The position numbers and the translations under genes are program-made. Positions 23,796 through 35,851 of a stretch of DNA of 64,000 nt are shown here, in pieces (position 1 is the stretch's first letter; each line of letters starts with the position of its first letter). The notes under the pieces are model-generated. The model ran no database searches. It was not told where the DNA came from and saw only the letters and a program-made list of their open reading frames with translations. Source of the stretch: Apoda limacodes. Lineage: Eukaryota; Arthropoda; Insecta; Lepidoptera; Limacodidae. The stretch is from assembly GCA_946406115.1 (NCBI GenBank), contig OX291558.1, positions 23,180,205 to 23,244,204 on the forward strand. The letters are read 5' to 3'.

Positions 23796-24352
23796 TTTTA
23801 AAATATTGCCACTATTTGCAATTAAGTTTCATGGTTTTATCTGTTATTACTGAAAAAAGAATATAGTTCATTCAAAAAAGCCGCAATACATTTGACGTTA
23901 GTCAAGCAAAATAAATGTCATATAACACATCACAATCTGCGAGCCCAATCCCAATCTCAATTAGGCGAGCTTGGTTTTTCAATATGCTGTTAAGATCTTT
24001 TTCATATACCTATATAATAGAAATAGTAGAAACAAAGACATTAGAATAGACATTGAAAAAATTTGTATGAAAACCACATCAACCAGTCTACGGGGAAGCG
24101 GAGTGGGGGTAGCACTGAAAGTTATACCATTGGTGAATGTTTAACCAATAGCGAAGCAGTTGCGACCAATAGCGCGATGCTGCAATACTATGAAGTATTT
24201 AGAATCTCTTATGGCAATTCACTAGTGATGTACAAAATGTCTGACAAAGTCTGACAAAATCACTCTATTCTCTACATTAGTAATATTTATCGGTAACAGG
24301 GGTAATGTAAATAAAAGTGAATTAAGACAATATTATAATAAAAAAAATTGTA

Positions 24353-24556
24353 ATGTTTACATTTCCCTATTGTAAGGGTTTGCCACAGGAGGAAAACAAC
24401 CTTAGATGTGAGTTAAATTTAGCTTTGCATACTATGTCTAGCAATAACAATAACTTTCATGTGATAGATACTAACAGTATTTTTAGACATAATTATATAA
24501 GGACAAGACATAAATATTATCTCACACACCATTGTATCAGAGTGTTAGTCTTGTAG
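24353..24556 (+). pseudogene. LINE ORF1 C-terminal remnant (possible esterase-like end)
   Basis: A 67-codon frame ends 'FHVIDTNSIFRHNYIRTRHK' and 'YYLTHHCIR'. This resembles the last block of the SGNH/esterase-like domain seen at the C-terminus of ORF1 in CR1- and L2-type LINEs, where an I-D-T is followed some 15 residues on by a T-x-H-G-x-H-L-N block. Here that block reads THHCIR, so the final conserved bases have changed. It lies 5' of, and in line with, the ORF2 remains at 24925..26828, as ORF1 should. The match is from memory of the domain pattern and is short. Confidence 0.4.
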
Positions 24557-24584
24557 CTATCATTTTATATTAATACCACAGCCA

Positions 24585-24765
24585 ATAATTTGGCTAAACA
24601 ATCTGCTTTTATTGAGCAGTGTAATTATAGTAGTGTAATTGACATTTCAGCCAAGTATTTGGCTAAACAACCTGCTTCTATTGAGCAGTGCAATTATAAT
24701 AGTGTAATTGATATTTCAGCTAATCATTTAGCTAAACAACCTGCTTCTATTGAGCAGTATAATAA
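24585..24765 (+). repeat. 69-bp in-frame tandem repeat between LINE ORF1 and ORF2
   Basis: Three units of 69 bp start at 24590, 24659 and 24728 ('ggctaaacaacctgcttcta'). The unit is 23 codons, so the frame stays open and reads 'LAKQPASIEQCNYNSVIDIS' repeatedly. It lies in the inter-ORF region of the decayed LINE. Confidence 0.85.
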
Positions 24766-24924
24766 TTTGACATGTATTAATTTAAATTAAATTTTCAGAC
24801 AACAAAGGACCACTTTGGCATATTGTATAATTCCAGCATTAATAATGATTATATAAAACAATCTATGTCTACTCAAGTTTTATGCAAACAGAAACAAAAA
24901 AATAAACTTTGTCATACTAAAAAT

Positions 24925-26828
24925 AATATTCCATTGAACCTGGTGCATCAGAAGGAATGTCTCAGAAAGAACTAGAAATTGAATTGTTCATAAACTGCCA
25001 AAAGATTGACATTTTATGTATCACTGAACACTGGCTACGCAGCCATCAGTTTATGTTCAATTTCACTAATCACCAGGTGGGAAGTTCGTTCAGCCGAGTA
25101 AATGCTATCCATGGTGGCTCTTTAATTTTAGTTAATAAACAGCTAAAGTTTAAGGAACGTAAAGACATTGTAAGCCTCTCAGTTGAGCGAACTGCCGAGC
25201 TGTCCTGTATAGAAGTTGAGCATCTCATTGTTGTGAGTGTATACAAGCCGCCTTGTGCAATTTATGATAATTTTGAATTAGTTATGGAAGAAGTGCTGAA
25301 TAAAATCAGCAATTCCAATAAACAAATCATTGTTTGAGGAGACTTCAATATAAACATTTTGGAAAATAGCTCATTAAGCACCAGATTGCTTGCCTTATTT
25401 CAGTCTTTTAATTTAAATAATTTGTTTTGTGAACCAACTAGAATTGCTGTATCCAGTGCCACTTGCATCGACAATATATTTACTGACATAAAACCAATTC
25501 AAAGATCAATTATAAGCAATCTAGAGTCAGATCATTGTGGACAGTTAGTGGTTTTAGAAAGAAAGAATAGTATTTCTAAAAAGGAAATTAAATTTATACC
25601 AATAACAACTAAACGGGTTGAATCATTTAAATCTAACTTAATGCATAAACTTCCAAATTTGCTTTATAATGGCGACCCAAATGATATATACAATACTGTT
25701 CTTGACACTATTACTACAGAGTATAATAAAATATTTACTGCAAAGAAGAAACTTATTTCCAGTCGCTTTAGTTTTAGTGAATCGGCAACCCCAGGTATTC
25801 ATAAAAGTAGGCGTAAACTGTATAAATTATATAAAGAAAAAACACATAATAATAGCCAAATATTTAGGGAATTTTTAAAAAAATACTCAAAAACCTTTAA
25901 AAAGGTCTGTCTTGTTGCAAAAGCAATTCACCTCAGACATAAAGTAAAAAATTTAACAAATAAAATAAAAACTACATGGAACATAATAAATAATGAAACT
26001 GGTAAAGCTAGGGATTCTTGTCAGGACTTTGAGTTGATTGTAGATGATGCTAGTTTAAATAATGCCCTTTCTAAAATTGTAAATTGGTTTAACGCTAATA
26101 ATTTGTTACTTAATGAAAAAAAAAACCAAATGTGTTAAATTTACATTACCAAATGTTAGTCAGAGACAGACATGTATTAATATTAATGGCGAGCAATTAG
26201 AATTTGTTAATTCAACAGTCTTTCTTGGCATAACGCTGGACTCCAAACTTCAATGGGGTCCCCATATTCATAACCTAGCCAAAAAACTTAGCTCTGCTGT
26301 GTATGCGATCAAGAAAATAAGACAATTGACCGATGTCAACACTGCGAAAATAGTATATTTTAGCTATTTCCATAGTTTAATGACATATGGTATCCTATTG
26401 TGGGGTAGCGCTGCTGATGTAAATACAATATTTTTGTTACAAAAAAGGGCAATTCGTGCTATTTATAAATTAGGATCTAGGATATCTCTGAGGGATAGGT
26501 TTAGGGAAGTAAAAATTTAACTTTAGTGTCGCAGTACATATATGAAAATCTTTTATATGTACATAAAAATATCAATAGTTTCAGCAAGAAAAGTGACGTT
26601 CACAAAGTAAATACTAGAAGTAAAAATAAGCTGTTGGTGCATGATACACGTCTACACAAAATAAGTAACTCTTTTATGGGGCAATGTATACACTTTTACA
26701 ACAAAGTTCCCAATAAAATTCAAAATCTATCAATAAGTAAATTTAAATCTTTTATCAAGCAGGTACTTTGTAAAAAGGCATACTACAATATTTCAGACTA
26801 TGTAAATGATAAAAATCCTTGGGACTGA
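24925..26828 (+). pseudogene. Decayed LINE ORF2, endonuclease plus C-terminus, RT core deleted
   Basis: The piece opens with 'NLVHQKECLR' and, after a frameshift near 24966, continues in the frame from 24957 with 'KIDILCITEHWL' (catalytic Glu). A TGA at 25335 sits just before 'GDFNINIL'. After it come 'SDHCGQLVV' and a basic linker up to 'WNIINNETGK'. The finger and palm motifs, including the YADD box, are missing, since the text jumps to 'LSKIVNWFNANNLLLNEKK'. An A-run near 26120 shifts the frame to 'VFLGITLDSKLQWGPHI' and 'LQKRAIRAIYKL'. A further one-base loss near 26517 leads to the C-terminal 'SQYIYENLLYVHKN' and 'FYNKVPNKIQNLSISKFKS'. The type is CR1/L2-like. It cannot be functional. 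Confidence 0.9.
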
Positions 26829-27132
26829 TGATGCTCAATTACATGATGCATAGGTAAACCAAATTGAAATGGAAATAACATAAAATTGTACGACTAAAAT
26901 TTTTTTATTTAAAACATTAATTGTATTTTAGTTTATTTGTATCATTGATAGTGTTTTTAAAAGAGTAACTATCGAGTTTCTTGCCGGATTCTTCTCGGTA
27001 GAAATCAACAACATTGTGAACCGGCGGAAGGGTGGGAGGGTTCAAAAAATAATATTTTATAACTTTGACGATTCAAAAGTGATTGTAAAATCCTTATTTG
27101 AATAAACCATTTTGACTTTGACTTTGACTTTG
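26829..27132 (+). repeat. LINE 3' UTR with (GACTTT)n tail
   Basis: Follows the C-terminal frame directly. It contains 'gagtttcttgccggattctt' and 'gaatcattttgac'-like bases before three or more hexamer units 'gactttgactttgacttt' at about 27110..27132. A short tandem tail instead of poly-A is typical of CR1/L2-type LINEs and marks the 3' end of this insertion. Confidence 0.8.
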
Positions 27133-27139
27133 AAAATCA

Positions 27140-28920
27140 AATATGATGAGTATCGATACATTTACTTGGCTATATTTTACGCCGCGTCCATGCAATTATG
27201 TATAATTACAGCTTTGTGTCCTATATAATTCCCGTATTATGACAATATGCATATAATATTGAAAAATAACTACGATTCCCTCACATCTGGATGAAATAAT
27301 TAATCAACACTGTTTAATATTTGTTGTTACTTATTTTAGAATTGTTTTTTTTTTGGCAATATCATGGTAGGCATGGTAGGACTTAGTCTATTCAGCTATG
27401 TTAATTCATATGTCAACTGCTAAATTAAAATGTTGTATTAATATAGTATTAAAAAGACTAAATAAAAAAAATACCAAAAATTAAAAAACCCAGAGGTTCA
27501 ATCTTAGCGATTTGCCAGAGAAATCGACAGATAAAATATATGAGGGAGCTATCAATTTTTCTTGATCTTTTCTTGATATGTATTTTAGGTTGCAATTCGA
27601 TATCTTTTTGAAGTTTGATATATTATATATTTGAATATAGGTTTCATAAGAGAATACGATTATTTGTGTAATCAAAGTTTTACAGTTAGACTGGTTCATG
27701 ACAACTTTAAAAGGTTTCTATAGAATATCAGTGCTATCAACTATATACAGCTTCAACTCACCGAGTTTGGTTTTGTTTTCTTTAACAATTTATAGGTAAA
27801 TTAATAATACTACTCTTATTTACATCATTTATTTTTAGTTTGGATTTTGAGAGCCAAGTAAATGTTTTTCTTTATTTTGTAATAAAATATTTTAACTGTA
27901 TTTTGGCTGAGATTGTCATATTAGTACTTCGTTGGTAATCTGCTAATTCATAAAACATTTATCCTGACTGATTGACAGATAACGCACAGCCTCGACCGAT
28001 GGGTAAGGATGAAATTTCAGGAATAGGAAATTAGAAGTTTAATTAAATTAGAAAAAGTTAGGTTTAATGATCGTAGAATTTAAACGTGTAAGACGAAAAT
28101 TACTGATATTGTTATGCTCTATAAACATAGGTTTTATAGATATCCTAGATATTATTTATAAAAGCTATTATCTGGGACAACGTTCGTGTGAACCTCGAAA
28201 AGTAACTGACAAAACAAAAAGAAATTCTGTTATTCCGCCTTCTAACATACCTATATTCTTACTCTTAAGAATCATGATAAGTATATGTTTTTCCTAATAT
28301 TAAGGGGTAAAATATATGTTGATTTTAGTAAACCTCTTCATACAAATTTTCCGTGCCAAATAAAAAATCTCTAAAAATTTTTTGGGTGGCAAATAGACTA
28401 ATTAAAAATAATAGAGATAGTGGTATATAAATAACTTTGAAAATTGTTGCATTGTCTGTCAGGTGTATCCAGAGTGCAAGCAAATGTTGTAAAGTTGTAA
28501 GCATTATAATCCTGTGAATATAATGGTAATATAATATTAGTATCTACCTAAGTGGAAAGTAAAAAAAAACATTTTATGAATAATTCTATTTTTCTTTGAA
28601 ATAAAAACCTTTCCACTCATAAAATACTTTTCCTTTCAGATGTATTCTAATTTGCACAATACAAATAATTTTAATTTTATATTTTAAATACATAGCGTAG
28701 GCATATAAAGTAAAACACTGACTGAAAGTAAAATATTGTTCCTTTGCCCTAATTTTATAGGTAAACTAAAAGACAAATGTATTTAAAAACGCGAATATTT
28801 TTATTTTAATGTATGGTAATAAAAATAATATTTTGTGCTTATAAGTGTATTTAGTACCTACCTAGATTGTGTATGTTTGGTAAAGTTTTTTAAGGTTTTA
28901 TTCTTGTTTGTAATTATTAC
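27140..28920. other. AT-rich stretch, nothing recognised
   Basis: Short frames at 27481..27699 (minus) and 28067..28297 (plus) show no motif. Confidence 0.4.
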
Positions 28921-28923
28921 TTA

Positions 28924-29130
28924 CTAGCTTTTGCCAGCGGTTCCGCCCGCCCTTAATTTGGTTACAAAAAGTAGGATTCTTAGAACAGCTCCTTGATTAT
29001 ACTTGAAAAGCTTTGGTTGGTTGGTTTGGTTACTTCTGCGGGAACTTTTTGATTTTCTGAGACAAAAATTAGCTTTTGTCCTGTTCCGTATCCTTAACTA
29101 TCTCCGTGCAAAAATTCAAAAACTGAAAAA
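28924..29130 (-). mobile_element. Helitron-like element end, antisense
   Basis: The plus strand begins 'ctagcttttgccagcggttc' and 'cgcccgcccttaatttggtt', the complement of the GC hairpin and CTAG end. The body has 'cttctgcgggaactttttga'. The far end is not clear. Confidence 0.5.
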
Positions 29131-31035
29131 TGATTTTAACAGAACTTACTTTGATTGATATGAAAGGCTTGAAAAAAATAGGCGCCATATAGGATCCCCT
29201 ACTTTATATTTTACAAAACTCGAGTTCTTTTTAATGCATGCCATATTGAATCAGCCATCTTGTATTGAAAAAAAAACTGATAATTCAGCACCCTCGATAA
29301 TCCCTAACTGAACTTAGTTTTATCAAAATCGGCGAGTTTTAAAAAAAATTGTCCAAAAAAAAATTAGTGATAAAAACAAACCGTTGGTTCAATATTCCTG
29401 AAAAACTAATCAGTTCGATTCCGGGTGAATAGGAATTCATTGAAATTTCCATAAAGAAAATAGTAGCAAATGATTTAACAAGTCTCAAAACACAACCAAA
29501 ACACAAATTTAGCAATTTCAGATTCGCATAACTTCTCATCTAAAAAAGAAGATAAAAATTGAACAATAATAATTGGTTTTGCTGATTAATTAAATTTCCT
29601 GTTAGATTAAAAGTTAAATTAATTTAAAAATTATATACAAAAATTTTACCAACTTCAAAATTTCTAACAAAAGTGAAAATTAAACCTTTCGCAGATAAAA
29701 CCTTGAGCCAAGTGTTTTTTTCTCCTTAAAGTCGAATACCAATAAAAACAAGTATCGTATTATTTTACAGCGAAATATTGAAATTTTGCTTTAAATAGTA
29801 GAAAACGCTAAGTTCGATGTTCCATCCGATAGACCGGCGCGCACCGATGATTCTGGCCATTACGCGCCGCGTCTTGGGAAAAGGTCATTATAAAAGACTA
29901 ACAACTGGCGGGACAACATTGAAATGGTGATTTTTTTCAAAATGGCTTTTCTTACCCTATGATTGAAAGCTTTCTTTCTCGGGTAAGAAAAAATTTTATA
30001 CTCGGTTCAAAATAAACTATTTTCACCCACTTCATTATGTAGGATATCGTTGGATAAGTATTAAATAATGCATGATAGGCTTTTCAAAAAAATTACATCT
30101 GCATAATGCATGTTTGGAGAGTAATCGGCTATATTTAATATATATATTATAAAATCAAAGTTTCCACCACTGTAGAATATTTATATCATAAAATCGGCTT
30201 AAAAGTGTTTTTGTTTACTTTTTGCTTTTGTTTATAATAATGGAATGAAAAAAAAATGCCGGGTTTTCTAGTTTAAATCATCAATGCTTGATATTATAAA
30301 CAAAAAAGTTACAAATTTTATTAGAAAGTAAAAAAAATATTTATTAATTTGTAAATCATTATAGTACGTATATCTGATACATAAGGGACAGTAGAATTGA
30401 AAGCACAACAATGTGTTAAACCTTAAGTTATAACTTCTTCACTTAACAACTTTGCCATATTTTATACAAATGTGCTAGGACTTTCCTAATAGAGTAATAA
30501 AGGACATGAAATTCAAAACTTAAAGTTTGAGGCAACACAAACTCTTGTAATTACAATTGTTTCCGTCGTGTTTTCGCAACAAAATTGTTGTTAAAAGTTA
30601 AATTAAACTTGAAACAAACTATTAAATTTACTGTCATCATAAGATAGAAACACTTGATTTAAAACTGTAATATGTAAACCACACCATTTTATGTTTATGT
30701 TCTCGTATTCAGTGACTGACAGAAAAAAAAGTCGGCCATATTGTTTCACGCATTAGAATACAAATCAAACTTTAAAATAAATACCTTGAGGATTATCTTC
30801 TGTAAGATGGACCGAATATCTGAGGTACACTCGAGGTCAATAAACTGCTGCTTTCAATTGCAAGACTGACCATACACAAGCAGCGTGTATGGCTAATATC
30901 TGTACAATACAATCTTCTATTAAGACCATCCCTTCAATCTATAGCGTCGCCCATTGGATATTTTTGATTAACTTTTTGTAGAATAAGTACCTATTTCAGA
31001 AATTTGATTGATCGAAATAAGCTATTTTCAATGCG
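29131..31035. other. AT-rich stretch with one GC-rich patch
   Basis: A GC-rich patch at about 29825..29880 ('agaccggcgcgcaccgatga') is unidentified. No gene seen. Confidence 0.35.
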
Positions 31036-31039
31036 CTTT

Positions 31040-31174
31040 ATTTATTCACACCACTGGCTTTTCGGTGAAGAAAAACATCGTGAGGAAACCTGTATACGTC
31101 ATGAAAAAAAAAGACGTATGTGAAGTCCACAATCCGCACTGGGCCCGCGTGTGGACTATGGTATGAAGGCTGAC
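31040..31174 (+). repeat. Dispersed repeat, forward copy
   Basis: Holds 'aacatcgtgaggaaacctgt', 'acgtatgtgaagtccacaat' and 'gggcccgcgtgtggactatg', in the same order as the antisense copy at 1110..1385. Confidence 0.6.
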
Positions 31175-31179
31175 AAGTT

Positions 31180-33285
31180 ACTTTCAATTACTGTTAACTT
31201 TTAATAACAATTACAAAATTATTTTCAATTACTGCGCCACTTAGACATACACAAGAACACTTGACCAGTCGTGACCGCTCTAGCTAATGAAGATTTGTCT
31301 TTTGAAGATATATTTGGAATTGTAGAACAAAATTAAATGGGGTTTGTAGTAGTGAAACCGCATATTTGGTCTTAATTAGTTTGACCTTGGATAGAGTTAT
31401 CAAGTTTTTGTGTCGTTGATAGGTCACAATTTAAATAGTTTATTGTAAATAAAGTGTAAGTAATAATTGTATAACCATTTAAATTCAATAGGTTATTAGT
31501 TATACCTTCGTACGCGATCAAAATTTAGATTTTTTTAGTGTTTTGTGACGACGTTTTATAAAATGAACAGAATCTTGTCACCTTAGTTTGTGTTAGTAAA
31601 TAAAATAAAAATAATTCTGAGTGATAAACAATTTATCTGTGATTACCAATAAAAAATGATTTTTTTTAACTATTTTTGAATAATAATAAACCTATTAATA
31701 ATCCTATCCTTGGTGTGGATGTAGCGCTCAGACAAGTATGTGTGTACACAATTTGCACATTTTTTGTGTATGTGGTGGCTTGGTTCCTACATGATTGATA
31801 GTAACAGATGTACACCCTGGAAGTTTCTTGTCACTTCTTCTTCCCTTAGGCTTATTTCTGAAGCAGCAAAAAGTAAAATGGTGTTCATTTGATACCCGAA
31901 CGTCGAATGGGAGCTGGCTACTTAGTGATGTACAACGTCTATGAATTATGGGTGCGTGTTAAGTGATGCGCTTTCTCGCGTTTGGAACTTTCTGGCACGG
32001 TCGATGGTGGATTGCAGCGGGCTTTCAATTCTATATTTTGTACCAACCACCTTAGCCAGTGTATCTGAACTAAGGCTTTTTATATGCCACTTGTCATAAA
32101 CCACCCTCTTAAGTGGCAGTAGCAAGTGACAGAAAACTTGAGTAAAAACAAGGATGATGCGATATGTAACTAAGCATGCGTGAGTAGTGCAGCTACATCT
32201 CAAATCACTGAGATACTTGAAATAAATTAAAAGATTATTATACATTACTGTTATCAAAAAAATTTTTTTTTAGGCTTCATAACATGTTATAAAATATGTT
32301 GTAACCTTATAACACTTAAAATTAGAATGACTGTGCAAAAACTTAAAAAAATAGTAAAAAGAGGTAAGTTTGGGATTTTTTTATCGAACAAAAGTTCATT
32401 TATCGTGCTTTCACGTTTTTCAGGGTTTGAACCATATCACAAAGAACAAAGGCTTTTTAGTTATAGTCGGATTTGCTCAGCGGATACGGATACGGAGAAA
32501 TCTTGCCAAAAAAATTTAGCTTAACTTAGCCAAAAGAAAATATGAATTTTATTTCAGTTTAACTAGTTACATAACACTTGTTACGCTACTTCTTACAATA
32601 GGTTACCCTGTGACGTAAGAAGCAGGCTCTCTGCTCGTACAATATGAAATAAATTATACGGTTAGTAAATGATTAAAGAATAAAGTAACAGTAGTTAGTT
32701 TCAATTTCCCTTCAATACCATGATATATAGAAAAGAAATCGAATACAAATTAGTGCTGACTAGGCTTTAAGTAGATCATGCAAAATATAAAATAAATTTG
32801 AAATGACCTGAGAAGATAAAATTAAAATCATACTTTTATTTCCAACAGTGTTTCGGTTTCATTATAACTAGTAAGAAGTGATAAAATATATGTCCAGGGA
32901 CGCATAATATACCCCTTTACTAGTTCATGACGTACTATAGGAAGTAAGTCAGAATTGGATGCCTTAAGTTTAAAATTCGTTTCTACATACTCAAAGCTCA
33001 TGTTTATTGTGTCTCAGAACGCAATTTACCTAATTATTATTTTTTTAATTTAATTTCTTTGTTGGCTAAAAAACATTTTTTTTAACACGGAAACGGTAAG
33101 GAAATACTAGGTACATTACTGCCGCGGCCCCCAAATGCAGCAAAGCGGGCGATTGTGAGTATGCGGGCCGAGGCGTATCCGAGCCATCACATAGTCCGGT
33201 TGCGCTTAGTTGTGGCCAAGTATTGTACAGTGATTTTTGTTTTGAAGTATTGGATATTTCTCAAACGTGCGTTTAAATTTAATAA
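31180..33285. other. AT-rich stretch, nothing recognised
   Basis: A 103-codon minus frame at 31946..32257 has no domain that I know and no neighbours that support it. A GC-rich patch ('gccgcggcccccaaatgcag', about 33120..33220) sits just before the 34-bp minisatellite. Confidence 0.3.
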
Positions 33286-33289
33286 AGTC

Positions 33290-33722
33290 TCTCGATATTA
33301 TGTAGTTACAGTAGAATATACATTACCGATACTATGTATTTAAAGTAAAATACACATTACCGATATTATGTATTTACAGTAGAATACATATTACCGATAC
33401 CATATATTTATTGTAGAATACACATTACGGATATCATGTATTTAGAGTAGAATATACATTACCGTTATTATGTATTTACAGTAGACTACACATTACCAAT
33501 ATCATGTATTTACAGTAGAATACACATAACCGATATCATGTATTTATAGTAGAATACATATTACCAATATTATGTATTTATTTTAGAATACACATTAACG
33601 ATATCATGTATTTATAGTAGAATACACATTACCGATATTATGTATTTACCGTAGAATACACACTAACTATTTCATCTATTTACAGTAGAAAACACATTAC
33701 TTATATCATGTATTTTCAGCGA
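33290..33722. repeat. 34-bp minisatellite, about 12.5 units
   Basis: The unit 'gatattatgtatttacagta' followed by 'gaatacacattacc' repeats in register at 34-bp spacing with 5 to 15 per cent divergence between units. It is AT-rich. Confidence 0.9.
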
Positions 33723-34293
33723 CGTATAACCTTATCGTGCGTCTGTAAATAAAAAAAATGTTGAGCCAACTGTGCTCTGGATCTAGAACGATTATTTATT
33801 TACAACTATCTGAGAAATAATCGTAACACTCGCAAAACATTTAATAGTAAACGTTTATGGTAACACTGTATTTGTAACCGTGACATTAATAATCAACGAT
33901 TGTATTTGTTTGTTGCTTAAACAGAAAAATAAGCATAATTCAACTTTTTCATACAAATTCTTTGGTGAAATATAGACTAAACTTTTGGGAAAAAACAAGT
34001 TTTATAGTCATAATAACTAGGTGTTATAATTTTTTTTTTGTTGTTATCGGATTTATATTAACATTAAACAGGAATAACAAAATAATAATGGTCTTTCACG
34101 ATGGATTATTTTCTTATTTCTGAGAAAATAAATTCTAAGTTAGAGTTATAATAAAAAAAGGTTTTATTTATATATCTAAAAAAATTGTAACTGAATATAC
34201 AAAAATAATATTGGTGACACATTTAATAAGATTGTTTTGTTAACTATCTGTTGCCGACGACTTTGCTTGGACTATGCAGAAAAGTAGTATAAA

Positions 34294-34350
34294 GGTTTAA
34301 TCTGCATGGAATTGACAGGTCGGAAATGAGACGCCTCTCAATATCTAAGT
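34294..34350 (+). repeat. Short dispersed repeat ('tttaatctgcatgga'), copy 1
   Basis: Shares 'tttaatctgcatggaa' plus 'tgacag' and 'tcaata' spacing with 53338..53400. A (TA)n tract follows here. Family not named. Confidence 0.45.
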
Positions 34351-34354
34351 TGGG

Positions 34355-34356
<2 letters not shown>

Positions 34357-34411
<55 letters not shown>
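34357..34411. repeat. (TA)n microsatellite
   Basis: About 27 uninterrupted TA units. It directly abuts the LINE fragment that follows, so it may have grown at or replaced its truncation point. Confidence 0.95.
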
Positions 34412-34412
<1 letters not shown>

Positions 34413-34413
34413 C

Positions 34414-34798
34414 AACTATCATCAAAGTAGGAAGAGTACAACGCGCTATTCTTAAGGTTATGCTATTTAAACCCTACAAATTTTCAACAACCCAAACTCA
34501 CAATACTGCCTCAGTACTTACAGTTAGACAATTATTTCTCATATCAATCATTCTAGATCAGCATACAAAACCCGCGAACTACTCTAAGACGAAGCGTAGA
34601 AAAGATAAAGTATTTAAGGTGCCTCATTGTAAAATAAAGTTTGCCCATTCATACAATCTATTTATTGGACCCAATGTATACAACCGACTGTGTAAAGTTA
34701 TCCCTAACCTCAACAAAAAGTTAAAAAAGTTACTATTGTAAAAAGTCAGTTATAAGTAATTTAAAATGGCTAAATTATGAGGAAACAGAATTATTATG
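34414..34798 (+). pseudogene. LINE ORF2 C-terminal fragment
   Basis: The frame reads 'IKVGRVQRAILKVMLFKPYK', then 'VLTVRQLFLISIILDQH' and 'FIGPNVYNRLCKVIPNLNKK'. After a one-base slip near 34740 it continues 'KSVISNLKWLNYEETELL' and stops at about 34798. This is the domain after the reverse transcriptase in Jockey/CR1-type LINEs, where 'VQRAILK' and the 'YEETELL' ending are typical. The endonuclease, RT core and start are absent. The 5' boundary is the (TA)n tract. Confidence 0.75.
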
Positions 34799-34829
34799 AG
34801 GCCCTATGAAAAAGCTCAAAATTAAAATA

Positions 34830-34915
34830 TGCACACACACTCACGCCCACATAAACACACACACATAAACACACAAGCGCGCACACACACCAACACCAAC
34901 ACTCTACACACTAAC
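34830..34915 (+). repeat. CA-rich simple repeat
   Basis: Imperfect (CA)n with 'cacacataaacacacacaca' runs in the 3' region of the LINE fragment. Confidence 0.8.
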
Positions 34916-34919
34916 TAGT

Positions 34920-35848
34920 GGTGACACTAAGGATATTTATAAAGAGAAAAAATTAAACCAAAACACGCAGAAAGTATCAAAAATAAGGATATTTACTAAA
35001 TACAGTAGATTCTATTAAAATCTTAGGCAGACATCATAATTGAATATATAATCTGTATTAATTTAAATTAGGCATTGTACTTAAACATGAAAAAAGAAAT
35101 CAAAATACACACTAATATAAATATAATAGGTAGCATCTGCTCACCATGCACGTTTACTGTGTTAATAAGATACTAACTGATCGGCTCAGTGACCGGTTAT
35201 CAGCTAATACTCAGTTGCTACCTGCTAAATATCACAATTTATCAATTAGTTCGACGGGTTGAAAACTCGACCTTGAATATTAGCCACTAATAATTTAGTA
35301 CCTACCCAATTTTGTTTCAACTTAATGTTATGTTTTTCATTCTAAAAATAAATTAAGATTATAAGTAATGAAGAATATTGTCATATGACATGCTACACAG
35401 GTACTCTTTGCTTGTTTAAAATATTTATCTCATGTACCCCTAGTGTCGCCCGACTCGCACTTGGCCGTTTTCTTTTTAATTTTTTTATGTCTTGTTTGTT
35501 TAATAAAAAGAAAGATTTTTGGTAAGGTAGTTTATGTATGAAACAGATATTTGTGATCTGACGCTTTAATAGCTTAAAAATTATTTTAGACAAAAAGGAA
35601 TTACCTACTTCAAAAATCCCTTTAGAGGATTGGAAAGAAATTTCTCAAAGAAAAACAATTTTGTGTGGAATAAAAAGATAACATTCTTGTGCACAAACAA
35701 ATATATTCAGAGCGTCTGCTCCTCTGTTTCCGTTTCCTGCAGCCAAATGTAACAAAAGAATATCACAAAAATGAATGAAGATATTCGTGCGGTTTTCTTA
35801 TACCTACAAGTATGAGCGTAACGGAGTCTTAAAGAGAATGGTTAATGT
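34920..35848. other. AT-rich spacer, one repeat scrap
   Basis: 'cgcccgactcgcacttggcc' at about 35445..35466 is the antisense end of the dispersed family seen at 46858. Nothing else recognised. Confidence 0.4.
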
Positions 35849-35851
35849 TTT

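Larger units (their letters stand above)
20814..24027 (+). repeat. Tandem segmental duplication, copy B
   Basis: Directly abuts copy A at 'aaatagtgctctacc'. It starts with the A-box half of the same SINE, jumps past the 535-bp stretch of A, then follows A from 'tttgggaatgccatcacctt' onward. Copy B has 765 bp not in A (21986..22750) and a short insert near 23275. It ends at 'tataatagaaatagt', exactly where A ends. The close match implies a recent event, assembly artefact aside. Confidence 0.9.

Noticed and set aside
31946..32257. 103-codon minus frame
   Set aside because: The longest unexplained frame, but no motif, no neighbour and no codon signal that I could support.
33290..33722. CRISPR array
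   Set aside because: The 34-bp units are directly joined with no unique spacers, so it is a minisatellite.
34833..34885. CRISPR-like or regulatory array
   Set aside because: It is an imperfect CA simple repeat. The window is eukaryotic and has no repeat-spacer structure.
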